NCBI GenBank assembly: GCA_035649175.1
Contig: DASRKB010000219.1
Location: 1 to 8,815, forward strand
DNA from: SCGC-AG-212-J23 sp035649175
GTDB lineage: Bacteria; Pseudomonadota; Gammaproteobacteria; Burkholderiales; SG8-39
Reading direction: 5' to 3'
DNA: 8,815 nt
Position numbers and translations under genes: made by a program
Part shown: piece after piece, positions 1-8,495 of the stretch
Numbering within the stretch: position 1 is the first letter of the stretch
Layout: each line of letters opens with the position of its first letter
Notes under the pieces: model-generated
The model's database searches: none
Told to the model about the DNA's origin: nothing
What the model saw: the letters and a program-made list of their open reading frames with translations, nothing else

Positions 1-25
1 ATTACAATCCTCCCGATCCTGGCTG

Positions 26-44
26 GCGAAGGCTTTTTCTTCGC
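26..44 (+). repeat. Short stem-loop just upstream of yggS
   Basis: Perfect 6-base inverted repeat GCGAAG / CTTCGC around a 7-base T-rich loop, ending 14 bases before the yggS ATG. No T-run follows the stem on either strand, so it does not look like an intrinsic terminator. Bases 1-58 hold no gene I can support and no clear Shine-Dalgarno sequence near the ATG. In Pseudomonas and many betaproteobacteria pilT lies divergently upstream of yggS, so this gap may be that shared promoter region, but nothing in the window shows pilT. The hairpin is visible; any function is inference. Confidence 0.35.
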
Positions 45-58
45 TGCTTCAACACATT

Positions 59-712
59 ATGACGGGAATCGCGGAAAACCTGCAAGCAATGAGGGCGCGT
101 TTGCGAGCGGCAGGAGTGACTTTGTTGGCAGTGTCGAAAGGCCAGAGCGCTGAGCGCATCCGGGAGGCGGCCGCCGCCGGCCAGAATGCATTCGGCGAGA
201 ACTACGTCCAGGAGGCGCTCGCGAAGATGCGTTCCGCGCCGGACCTCGAATGGCACTTGATCGGTCCCCTGCAAAGCAACAAGACACGCAACGTCGCCGA
301 GCATTTCGCCTGGGTGCAGACCGTCGAGCGCGAGAAAGTCGCGCAGCGCCTATCGGAGCAGCGCCCGGAAGCCATGGCACCGCTCAATGTGCTCATCCAG
401 GTCAATGTCTCCGGCGAGGCGACCAAGAGCGGCGTCGCGCCGGACGACGTCGCTTCCCTCGCGCAGGCCATATCCGGCATGAAACGGCTGCGGCTGCGCG
501 GGCTCATGGCGATTCCCGAGCCGCACGCGCCACGGGATCGCTATCGAGAGGTAAGGTGGATCTACGAGGCGCTGAAGCCTCGCTTCGGCTTCGATACGCT
601 GTCGATGGGAATGTCGGACGACATGGAGGTCGCGATCGCTGAAGGGGCCACGATGGTGCGCATCGGCACCGCGATCTTCGGGCCGCGCGCCAGGACGAGG
701 AGCGCGGCGTGA
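59..712 (+). CDS. yggS: YggS/PLPBP family pyridoxal-phosphate homeostasis protein
   Basis: A 217-residue cytoplasmic protein of the PLPBP (YggS/PROSC) family, a single-domain TIM-barrel protein that binds pyridoxal 5'-phosphate and buffers its supply to apo-enzymes; no enzymatic reaction is established for the family. The PLP lysine should be K27 in LLAVSKG. Other family blocks follow in order: FGENYVQEA (about 45-53), WHLIGPLQSNKTR (about 65-77), the LRLRGLMAIP strand, and a C-terminal SMGMSDDMEVAIAEG...VRIGTAIFG phosphate-binding segment. The ATG at 59 gives the expected N-terminus (MTGIAENLQAMRARL) and no ATG, GTG or TTG lies further upstream in frame, although no good ribosome binding site is seen. 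It is slightly shorter than E. coli YggS because the segment before the PLP lysine is trimmed by about 9 residues. It is first in a four-gene operon and overlaps proC by 4 bases. Confidence 0.96.
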   Translation: MTGIAENLQAMRARLRAAGVTLLAVSKGQSAERIREAAAAGQNAFGENYVQEALAKMRSAPDLEWHLIGPLQSNKTRNVAEHFAWVQTVEREKVAQRLSEQRPEAMAPLNVLIQVNVSGEATKSGVAPDDVASLAQAISGMKRLRLRGLMAIPEPHAPRDRYREVRWIYEALKPRFGFDTLSMGMSDDMEVAIAEGATMVRIGTAIFGPRARTRSAA

Positions 713-1518
713 AGATCTCTTTCCTCGGCGGGGGCAACATGGCGAACGCCCTCGTTGGTGGCCTGCGCGCGAAAGGTATGGCCGCAGGCGATCTCTCGGT
801 GATCGAGGTGAACCCGGCCGCGCGCGAGCGCATCGCCGCGCACGGCGTCGGCGTGAGCACAGCGCCGGACGCGGCCACCAGCGGCGCTGAGGTGCTCGTG
901 CTCGCGGTGAAGCCGCAGGACATGAAGCGCGCGCTCGCCTCCGTCGCCGGCAGCGCGGGCGGCAAGCTTGTGGTCAGCATCGCGGCAGGGATCCGGGTAG
1001 AGGCGCTGTCGCGCTGGCTCGGCGGGCACCACCGGATGGTTCGCTGCATGCCGAATACGCCGGCGCTTGTCGGCGGCGGCATCACCGCGCTCTATGCGGC
1101 CCCCCGAGTCGATGCGCAGGACAGGCGTCGCGCCGAGGAAATACTGCGCGCGGTCGGCGAGGTGGTCTGGGTGGAGGAGGAGCGGCTGCTCGACCCGGTG
1201 ACCGCGCTCTCGGCGAGCGGACCCGCCTACGTGTTCTGGCTGATCGAGCAACTGGCCGCGTTCGGCGAGGCGGCCGGCATCGCCCCCGCGGACGCGCAGA
1301 AGCTCGCGCTGCACACCGTGCTCGGCGCGGCCGAGCTCGCGGCTCGTAGCAGCGAGCCGCCCGCGGTGCTGCGCAGGAACGTGACCTCGAAGGGTGGAAC
1401 CACGGAGGCGGCGCTCAACGTCTTCGAGCAGGAGCGCCTCGCCGAGGGCTTCCGCAAGGCGCTCGAGGCGGCGAGCCGGCGCGGCGCCGCGATGGGCGAT
1501 GAGATGGGGAAGGATTGA
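709..1518 (+). CDS. proC: Pyrroline-5-carboxylate reductase
   Basis: Catalyses the last step of proline synthesis, NAD(P)H-dependent reduction of 1-pyrroline-5-carboxylate to L-proline, in the cytoplasm. The 269 residues match the family's usual length. The N-terminal Rossmann fold starts at once with ISFLGGGNMA (dinucleotide loop G7-G8-G9-N10-M11). LAVKPQDM and VRCMPNTPALVGGG follow, and the C-terminal dimerisation/substrate domain has ALSASGPAYVF and the ProC signature VTSKGGTTEAAL (225-235). The GTG start at 709 overlaps the yggS stop as GTGA, and a GAGGAG Shine-Dalgarno (697-702) sits 6 bases upstream, which supports this start. yggS-proC adjacency is very common in proteobacteria. Nothing is odd in the protein. 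Confidence 0.98.
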   Translation: MKISFLGGGNMANALVGGLRAKGMAAGDLSVIEVNPAARERIAAHGVGVSTAPDAATSGAEVLVLAVKPQDMKRALASVAGSAGGKLVVSIAAGIRVEALSRWLGGHHRMVRCMPNTPALVGGGITALYAAPRVDAQDRRRAEEILRAVGEVVWVEEERLLDPVTALSASGPAYVFWLIEQLAAFGEAAGIAPADAQKLALHTVLGAAELAARSSEPPAVLRRNVTSKGGTTEAALNVFEQERLAEGFRKALEAASRRGAAMGDEMGKD

Positions 1519-2069
1519 TGTTCGGCCAGATCGCCTCGCTGCTGGTCGACACCGTCGCTGCTTTCTTCGTGTTCATGCTGCTCGCCCGCTTCCACTTCCA
1601 GTGGCTGCGCGTGCCCTTCCGCAACCCCATCGGCGAGTTCATCCTCGCCACCACAAACTGGTGCGTGGTGCCTGCCCGGCGCGTGATCCCGGGACTGGCG
1701 GGGCTCGACCTGCCGACGCTGCTGCTCGCCTGGCTGGTGCAGGCGGCCGGTGTCTGGATTCAGGCCGGCATCGCGGGCGCCTCGCCTGGCATCGCCGCGC
1801 TCGCCGCCGTGGCGGCCGTCGACATGCTGCGCTACAGCCTGTACATCCTCGTGTTCGCGGTGATCGTGCAGGTGGTGTTCTCCTGGATCAACCCCCACGC
1901 GCCCTTCGCGCCCCTCTTCGACGTGATCACGCGTCCCTTCCTCAGGCCGCTGCGGCGCTTCATTCCGCTCATGGGCAGCTTCGACCTCAGTCCCCTCGTG
2001 CTGCTTGTCCTGATCCAGGTCGCGCTCATCCCGGTCGGCCACCTGCGCTTCGCCGCCGCGGCGCTGTGA
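1518..2069 (+). CDS. yggT: YggT family integral membrane protein
   Basis: A hydrophobic inner-membrane protein of 183 residues with two copies of the YGGT repeat. The first holds FRNPIGEFILATTNW...VVPARRVIPG (about 33-58); the second holds VVFSWINPHAPFAP...ITRPFLRPLRRFIP (about 118-150). Each is flanked by membrane helices, with about four to five helices in total. The biochemical role is not established; relatives have been linked to osmotic or potassium stress and, in plants and cyanobacteria, to thylakoid biogenesis or cell division. The ATG at 1518 is preferred over a TTG three bases earlier: it overlaps the proC stop by one base (TGATG) and follows a GGGGAAGGA ribosome binding site at 1506-1514. 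It sits between proC and yggU, the classical order. Identity is firm, function is not. Confidence 0.94.
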   Translation: MFGQIASLLVDTVAAFFVFMLLARFHFQWLRVPFRNPIGEFILATTNWCVVPARRVIPGLAGLDLPTLLLAWLVQAAGVWIQAGIAGASPGIAALAAVAAVDMLRYSLYILVFAVIVQVVFSWINPHAPFAPLFDVITRPFLRPLRRFIPLMGSFDLSPLVLLVLIQVALIPVGHLRFAAAAL

Positions 2070-2335
2070 TCCTCGATCTGCATGTCCAGCCGGGCGCCGC
2101 GCGTACCGAGTTCGCTGGCGTGCACGGCGAGCGGCTGAAAGTGCGGGTGAAGGGCAGAGCCGTGGATGGCGAGGCTAACGAAGCGCTCGTCGAGTTCCTC
2201 GCGGCGCACTACCGGGTGCCTCGGCGCAGCGTGCGCATCCTCGCGGGCCTTAGGTCGCGCCGCAAGCGCGTGCTCATCGAGGAAAGCGGATCTCCTCCGG
2301 ATACGGATAGACGTCCTCCAGCTCCCCGGCGCTGA
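2066..2335 (+). CDS. yggU: DUF167 family protein YggU
   Basis: A small 89-residue protein of the DUF167/YggU family (human relative C15orf40), of unknown function. The conserved pattern is easy to see: LHVQPGAARTEFAGVHGERLKVRV, then AVDGEANEALVEFLA, then VPRRSVRILAGLRSRRKRVLI, i.e. the family's GxxSRxK ending (about residues 4-72). The roughly 17 residues after that (SGSPPDTDRRPPAPRR and flanks) are not part of the domain; they are translated from DNA that also encodes the C-terminus of aceK on the other strand. The GTG start overlaps the yggT stop as GTGA. No Shine-Dalgarno is visible, so translation probably depends on coupling to yggT. It is the last gene of the yggS operon; no intrinsic terminator is visible after it. 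Confidence 0.9.
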   Translation: MILDLHVQPGAARTEFAGVHGERLKVRVKGRAVDGEANEALVEFLAAHYRVPRRSVRILAGLRSRRKRVLIEESGSPPDTDRRPPAPRR

Positions 2336-3986
2336 AGCGCCGCTGCTTGGCGGCCCAGAACACCGGGTCGAGCAGGTCGCGGTGATGCTCGTAGAAGATC
2401 TCGCGCGAGCGCGGGTCGCTCACGAGGAAGCGCTCGAACTGCTCCGGGAACACGTCGCCCTCGCCGATGCGCCAGTAGGGCTCCGCGGCGATCTCCTCGT
2501 CGTAGCTCGAAGCGGGCGGGATGCGCCGGAACGCCACCTCGCCGATCGGCTGGATCTCGTCGTAGTCGTAGAAGACCACCCGATCATGGCGCGTGACGCC
2601 AAAGTTCTTGAGCAGCATGTCGCCCGGGAAGATGCCCGCGCCGGCGAGCTCCTTGATCGCGTTGCCGTACTCGCGCAGGGCATAGCGCAGCTTTGCCTCA
2701 TCGCCGTCGCGCCGGCATTCCTCGAGGTGCAGGTTGAGAGGCTGCATGCGCCGCTCGATGTAGACATGCCCGAGCACAAGGCTCTCGCCGTCGATCTCGA
2801 CGGTGGAGGCGCACTCGCGCCGCAGCTCGTCGAGGAGCGCCTCATCGAAGCGATCCAGCGGCAGCGCGACGTGGGAATACTCCAGCGTATCCGCCATGCG
2901 CCCGACGCGGTCGTGGAGCTTCACCATCTGATACTTGTCCATCACCGTCTGGCGGTCGATCTCTTTGGGCGGCGCGAAGCGGTCGCGGATCACCTTGAAG
3001 ACATAGGGGAACGAAGGCAGGGTAAAGACGAGCATCACCATGCCCTTGATGCCGGGCGCGACGCCGAACCGGTCGGTGGAGTGGGCGAGGTGGTAGTGCA
3101 GGTCCCGATAGAAGAGCGTCTTGCCCTGCTTGGCCAGCCCCACCGCCATGTAGAGCTCGGCGCGGGGCTTTCTGGGCATGAGCCAGCGCAGGAAAGACAC
3201 GTATGCCGCCGGCGCCTCCATGTCGACGAAGAAGTAGGCGCGCGCGAAGGAGAAGAGCACGAGCAGCTGGTCCTCGCCGACGAGCAGCGTGTCCAGGTAC
3301 AGCTCGCCGCCAGCGTTCTGCAGCACGGGGACGGCGAACGGCAGGTCCCGCCCGGCGTTGACCACCCGGCCGATCACGTACGCCCCCTTATTGCGGAAGA
3401 AGAGCGACGCGAGCACCTGGATCTGCAGGTCGGGCTCCGCGCGCGTGGGGCGCGGGAAGTGCGCGCGTAGCGCCTGCATGACGTTGCGCAGATCGCGCCC
3501 CAGGTCCTCCCAGGGATTGGCGAGCCCGAAGCTGTGCGCGATCCGCCCGAGGCAGGTCCGGAGCCCTTCTTTCACCGGATAGAAGCAGCGATAGCTCGGC
3601 GCCTCGCCCTCAAGGTGCTCGGTGGCCACCGCGGGCCGCCAGAAGATGAAGTCGTTGTGGTAGTAGCGCCGGTGCAGTACCTGGCAGGCCACCGAGTTGT
3701 AGAAGGTCTCGGCGCACTCGGGCTGCTTGTGGTCCTGGATGAGCGCGATGTACGCGGACTTGATCGCCGGCCACAGCGTCTCGTCGCGCTCCGCGGCCGG
3801 GAAGCGCTCGCGCACCTCCGCGACCGCTTCCTCGACGCGCTTGTCGTACATCTGGATGCGTTCGCGCGCAAGCGCCTGCAGCGCATGCCAGTCGGCGCGC
3901 TCAAAGAGCCGCCGAGCCTGCCTCGCCGCCTCGCGGAAGAGCCGGTAGTGCCGGTCGAAGCCGGCGAGGATGGCCTGCGCGACGCG

Positions 3987-3997
3987 CGCGGCGGAAT

Positions 3998-4007
<10 letters not shown>
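3987..4007 (-). promoter_or_regulatory. GC hairpin with the aceA stop codon in its loop
   Basis: On the - strand CGCGGCG (4007-4001) pairs perfectly with CGCCGCG (3993-3987) around the 7-base loop TAGATTC, whose TAG is the aceA stop codon (4000-3998). All seven stem pairs are G-C. Eleven bases before the stem is an A-rich stretch, G AAA AAG in aceA codon phase (4025-4019). aceK lies in the -1 frame relative to aceA, so the pair resembles a weak frameshift site plus stimulatory hairpin. It could equally help couple termination to reinitiation, or arise by chance in GC-rich DNA. The structure is seen; its role is inference. Confidence 0.35.
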
Positions 4008-5311
<1,304 letters not shown>

Positions 5312-5314
5312 GAG

Positions 5315-5320
5315 TCCTCC
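5315..5320 (-). promoter_or_regulatory. Ribosome binding site of aceA
   Basis: GGAGGA on the - strand, three bases before the GTG at 5311. It is the strongest Shine-Dalgarno match in the window and decides the aceA start in favour of GTG 5311 over the longer reading. Confidence 0.8.
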
Positions 5321-5357
5321 GGAAGTGATGGATGGACAAGTGTCGCCTTCGCTCGCA

Positions 5358-5399
5358 CTGCGCAGCAACACGCCAGTAGGACTATCTGCGGCGCAGCAA
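5358..5399 (-). promoter_or_regulatory. Paired TTGCTGCGC operator-like repeats upstream of aceA
   Basis: TTGCTGCGC occurs twice in direct orientation, at 5399-5391 and 5368-5360, exactly 31 bases apart, about three helical turns. The first copy opens an inverted repeat CTGC-GCC-GCAG (5396-5386); the second opens the palindrome CTGCGCAG (5365-5358). Helically phased half-sites 45-90 bases before the aceA start suggest a binding site for a dimeric regulator. CTGC-N3-GCAG resembles the motif reported for PhaR, a polyhydroxyalkanoate regulator, but no regulator gene is present here and the match may be accidental. I could not place a confident -35/-10 pair in this gap. Confidence 0.4.
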
Positions 5400-5426
5400 A
5401 ACAAGGATTTACAGGGCCTTATGGCA

Positions 5427-5443
5427 GCATCGTTTCACGATGC
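5427..5443. repeat. Perfect inverted repeat in the rodA-aceA gap
   Basis: GCATCG and CGATGC flank a 5-base centre (TTTCA on +, TGAAA on -), giving a 17-base dyad. It begins 36 bases downstream of the rodA stop and its near edge is about 115 bases upstream of the aceA start. After one mismatch on each side, two more pairs form. No U-run follows on the - strand, so it is a poor intrinsic terminator for rodA; a six-T run (5462-5457) lies before the dyad rather than after it. An operator for aceA or an RNA stem in a rodA-aceA read-through transcript are both possible. Confidence 0.4.
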
Positions 5444-5478
5444 GGCAAGGACTTTCAAAAAATGGTGCTGCGCCGCAA

Positions 5479-6591
5479 TCAGGTCTGGACGAGCGTCCGA
5501 TGGTGGTTGACGCTCATCAGGATCCCCGCCCCGATATAGAGCGTGAGAAGCGCTGTGCCGCCGTAAGAGAGGAAGGGGAGCGGCACGCCGACCACCGGCA
5601 GGATGCCCGACACCATGCCCATGTTGACGAAGGCATAGGTGAAAAAGATGAGCGAGACCGCGCCGCCGAGTAGCCGCGCAAACACCGTGGCGGCGTTGGC
5701 GGCGATGATGAGGCCCCGGCCAACCAGCAGCGCGTAGAGCAAGAGCAGCACGATGTTGCCCACTAGGCCGAACTCCTCGGAGTAGACGGCGAAGATGAAG
5801 TCGGTGTCCCTCTCCGGGATGAACTCGAGGTGCGCCTGGGTCCCGTTCAGCCAGCCCTTGCCGGAGACCCCGCCGGAGCCGACCGCGATGGTCGACTGGA
5901 TGATGTGGTATCCCGCACCGAGCGGGTCCTGCGTCGGATCGAGAAGCGTCAGGACGCGGCGCTGCTGGTAGGTGTGCAGGAAGGGCCAAGCGAGCGGAAC
6001 GACCGCCGCGCCGAGCACGGCGAGCCCGCCGATCACGCGCCAGCTGAGGCCGGCGAAGAACATCACGTAGAACCCGGCGCCCCCTACCAGCGCGGCCGTG
6101 CCCAGGTCGGGCTGGCGCAGGATCAGCGCGACCGGCACGGCGAGCAGCAGCGCCGCGATCAAGAAGTTGCGCAGCCGCAGCGTCGACTCGTTGCGGTGGA
6201 AATACCACGCCAGCATGAGCGGCAGGGCGAGCTTCATCATCTCGGAGGGCTGGAAGCGGCCGATGCCCATGTTCAGCCAGCGGCGGGCCCCGTTCACTAC
6301 CTCGCCGAAGAGCGCCACGGCGAGGAGAAGGGCGAGCGCGACGGCATAGGCGGGCACGGCGAAACGCATCAGCGTCTGCGGCGGAAGCTGCGCCACGCAC
6401 CACATGGCGACCAACGCGATCCCGAGGTTGCCGAGCTGGCTTACGATCCGCGCCGGGTTCTGGTAGGCGGCGGAGAAAAGCGCCGCGAACCCCAGCATCG
6501 AAAGCGACAGCAGCAGGAGGAGCAGCGGCTGGTCGATGCCCTCGGCAAGCCGCAACGCCACGCGGCGCAGGGGAAGACGCGAAAGCTCCAT
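5479..6591 (-). CDS. rodA: Peptidoglycan glycosyltransferase RodA
   Basis: SEDS-family polytopic membrane enzyme that polymerises lipid II into glycan strands during lateral wall growth, in complex with PBP2 and the MreBCD elongasome. The 370 residues equal the E. coli length, with about ten membrane helices. Visible motifs are NGARRWLNMGIGRFQPSEMMKLALPL, LILRQPDLGTA with the conserved D162, GSGGVSGKGWLNGTQ, the active-site loop EFIPERDTDFIFAVYSEEFG with D264, and the closing GVPLPFLSYGGTALLT. The ATG overlaps the mrdA stop by one base (TGATG), so the two partner proteins are probably made in a coupled way. It is last in the mreD-mrdA-rodA run; aceA follows on the same strand after 167 bases without an obvious terminator. 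Confidence 0.98.
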   Translation of the reverse strand: MELSRLPLRRVALRLAEGIDQPLLLLLLSLSMLGFAALFSAAYQNPARIVSQLGNLGIALVAMWCVAQLPPQTLMRFAVPAYAVALALLLAVALFGEVVNGARRWLNMGIGRFQPSEMMKLALPLMLAWYFHRNESTLRLRNFLIAALLLAVPVALILRQPDLGTAALVGGAGFYVMFFAGLSWRVIGGLAVLGAAVVPLAWPFLHTYQQRRVLTLLDPTQDPLGAGYHIIQSTIAVGSGGVSGKGWLNGTQAHLEFIPERDTDFIFAVYSEEFGLVGNIVLLLLYALLVGRGLIIAANAATVFARLLGGAVSLIFFTYAFVNMGMVSGILPVVGVPLPFLSYGGTALLTLYIGAGILMSVNHHRTLVQT

Positions 6592-8495
6592 CAGTCGTTG
6601 CCCTCCGCGTCCTCGTCCTCGGGCGTCGCGCGCATCCCGGACGGCATCTTGCCGAGGAGGAAGTAGTCCAGCACCGCGCGCGCGACCGGCGCGGCCGCGC
6701 GGGCGCCAAAGCCACCATTCTCGACGATCACCGCGAGCGCGATGCGCGGTCTCTCAACGGGCGCAAAGGCGATGAAGAGGGAATGGTCCCGGAAGCGCTC
6801 GGCGACCTTGGATTCGTCGTACTTCTCGTTCTGCTTGATGGCGATCACCTGGGCGGTCCCGGTCTTGCCCCCGCTCGTGTACTGGGCGCCGGCGAACGCC
6901 CGCGCCCCCGTGCCCTCCTTGTTTACGCCCGCCATGGCACGCTTCACGATCTCGACGTACTCCGCCCGGAACGGCGCTTTGTGCACCGCCTCGGGCTCGA
7001 TGTGGCGGCGGCCGCCGCCGCGCGCATGGTCGACGTACGCCACGAGGTGCGGCCTGTACATCGTTCCGCCGTTGGCGAGAGTCGCCGTGGCGAGTGCAAG
7101 CTGGATCGGCGTGTACGAGTTGTAGCCCTGGCCGATGCCGATGGAAATGGTCTCGCCGGGGTACCAGCGCTGGTCCGCCGGGCGGCGGAAGCGCTTCATC
7201 TTCCACTCGGGTGAAGGCAGCACGCCCGCCGCCTCCCCCTCGATATCGATGCCGGTGCGGGCGCCGAAGCCGAAATGCTTCATGAACCCGGCAATTGCCT
7301 CGATGCCCATGTCGTTCGCGAGCTGGTAGTAGTAGACGTCAGAGGAGACGACGATCGACTTGTGCAGGTCGACCACGCCGTGGCCGCCCGGCTTGGAGTC
7401 GCGGAAGCGCCGGTCACCGAACATGAAATAGCCCGGGTCGACCATGGTTTGACGCGCCGTGCGCTTTCCGAGCTGCAGGGCCGCGAGCGCCATGAATGGC
7501 TTGAATGTCGATCCCGGCGGATAAACCCCTGAGATGGCGCGGTTGTTCAAGGGCTTATCGGGGGAGCTGTTGAGCTCCGCCCAATACTGCGCATCGATGC
7601 CATCGACGAACAGGTTCGGGTCGAACCCCGGCTTCGAGACGAGCGCGAGCACGCCCCCGGTCGCGGGGTCGATCGCCACCACCGCACCGCGGCGTTCGCC
7701 GAACGCCGCCTCGGCGACGCGCTGCAGGCGGATGTCGAGCGTCAGGCTCACGTCGTTGCCCGACACTGGCGCGGTCCGCGACAGGGTGCGGATACCGCGG
7801 CCGGCCGCGTCGATTTCGACCTGCTCGAAGCCGGTCTTGCCGTGCAGCTCGTGCTCATAGCTCGCCTCGACGCCCCACTTGCCGATGGTGTCGGTGCCCC
7901 GGTAATTCGCCTCCTTGCCCTCGGCGGCGAAGCGCTCTTGGTCTACCTGGGTCACCCGGCCCATGTAGCCGATGACGTGCGATGCGACCTCGCCGTAGGG
8001 ATACTGGCGGAAGAGCCGCGCTTTGATCTCCACGCCGCGATAACGGAAGCGGTTCGCGGCGAACTTCGCCACCTCTTCGTCCGACAGGCGCGTGCGGATC
8101 GGCAGGCTTTCGGCGTTGCGCGTCTCCTGGAGCATCTTGCGGAACCGCGCCCGGTCGCGCGGCTGGATTTCGATCAGCTCCGCCAGCTCGTCGATGGTTT
8201 GCTCCACGCTCTCGACGCGTGCGGGGAAGATCTCCAGCGTGTAGCCGGAGTAATTGCGCGCGATGACCGCGCCGTTGCGGTCGACGATGAGACCGCGGTT
8301 GGGCGAGACCGGGACGATGGCGATGCGGTTGTCCTCCGCCTTCGCGCGGTACACCTCGTGCTGCACCACTTGCAAGAAGAAGAAACGCGCAGCAAGCAGC
8401 GCGAAGGCGGCGACCACCGCGATCGCGGCGACGCCGATGCGCAGCCGAAACTGCGCCAGTTCCTGCTCGCGGTTGCGCAGCTCCGCGGCGCCCAT
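6591..8495 (-). CDS. mrdA: Penicillin-binding protein 2 (elongasome transpeptidase)
   Basis: Class B PBP that cross-links peptidoglycan in the periplasm during rod elongation and activates RodA. The 634 residues match E. coli PBP2 (633). A short cytoplasmic N-terminus is followed by one membrane anchor (about residues 20-41). The PBP dimerisation/pedestal domain begins around PNRGLIVDRNGAVIARN. The transpeptidase domain carries the catalytic serine motif STFK (S329, K332), the second motif S384-S-D386 in SSDVYYYQLANDMGI, and K544-T-G in SGGKTGTAQV, the same spacing as E. coli PBP2. The start is the ATG at 8495, which overlaps the mreD stop (TGATG); an upstream extension to 8726 in this frame is only the shadow of mreD. 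It is followed by rodA with a one-base overlap. Nothing in the active site is altered. Confidence 0.98.
   Translation of the reverse strand: MGAAELRNREQELAQFRLRIGVAAIAVVAAFALLAARFFFLQVVQHEVYRAKAEDNRIAIVPVSPNRGLIVDRNGAVIARNYSGYTLEIFPARVESVEQTIDELAELIEIQPRDRARFRKMLQETRNAESLPIRTRLSDEEVAKFAANRFRYRGVEIKARLFRQYPYGEVASHVIGYMGRVTQVDQERFAAEGKEANYRGTDTIGKWGVEASYEHELHGKTGFEQVEIDAAGRGIRTLSRTAPVSGNDVSLTLDIRLQRVAEAAFGERRGAVVAIDPATGGVLALVSKPGFDPNLFVDGIDAQYWAELNSSPDKPLNNRAISGVYPPGSTFKPFMALAALQLGKRTARQTMVDPGYFMFGDRRFRDSKPGGHGVVDLHKSIVVSSDVYYYQLANDMGIEAIAGFMKHFGFGARTGIDIEGEAAGVLPSPEWKMKRFRRPADQRWYPGETISIGIGQGYNSYTPIQLALATATLANGGTMYRPHLVAYVDHARGGGRRHIEPEAVHKAPFRAEYVEIVKRAMAGVNKEGTGARAFAGAQYTSGGKTGTAQVIAIKQNEKYDESKVAERFRDHSLFIAFAPVERPRIALAVIVENGGFGARAAAPVARAVLDYFLLGKMPSGMRATPEDEDAEGND

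Noticed and set aside
50..90. Possible divergent sigma-70 promoter on the - strand (TTGCAG, 18 bases, CATAAT) for an upstream pilT
   Set aside because: The -35 match is poor and the downstream gene lies outside the window, so it cannot be supported from sequence alone.
2166..3470. Long + strand open frame (434 codons) opposite aceK
   Set aside because: Low-complexity shadow of aceK in an antisense frame; no domain and no independent start signal. Its beginning is an out-of-frame part of yggU.
5312..5404. Longer N-terminus for isocitrate lyase from a TTG at 5404
   Set aside because: The added residues match nothing in the family, and the GTG at 5311 has a strong GGAGGA just upstream.
5457..5478. 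Terminator after rodA using the TTTTTT run
   Set aside because: The sequence between the rodA stop and the T-run forms only a 3-base stem, too weak for an intrinsic terminator.
5435..6718. Long - strand frame (427 codons) overlapping rodA
   Set aside because: Arg/Ala/Pro-rich product in a different frame from rodA on the same strand; RodA is unambiguous, so this is a compositional artefact.
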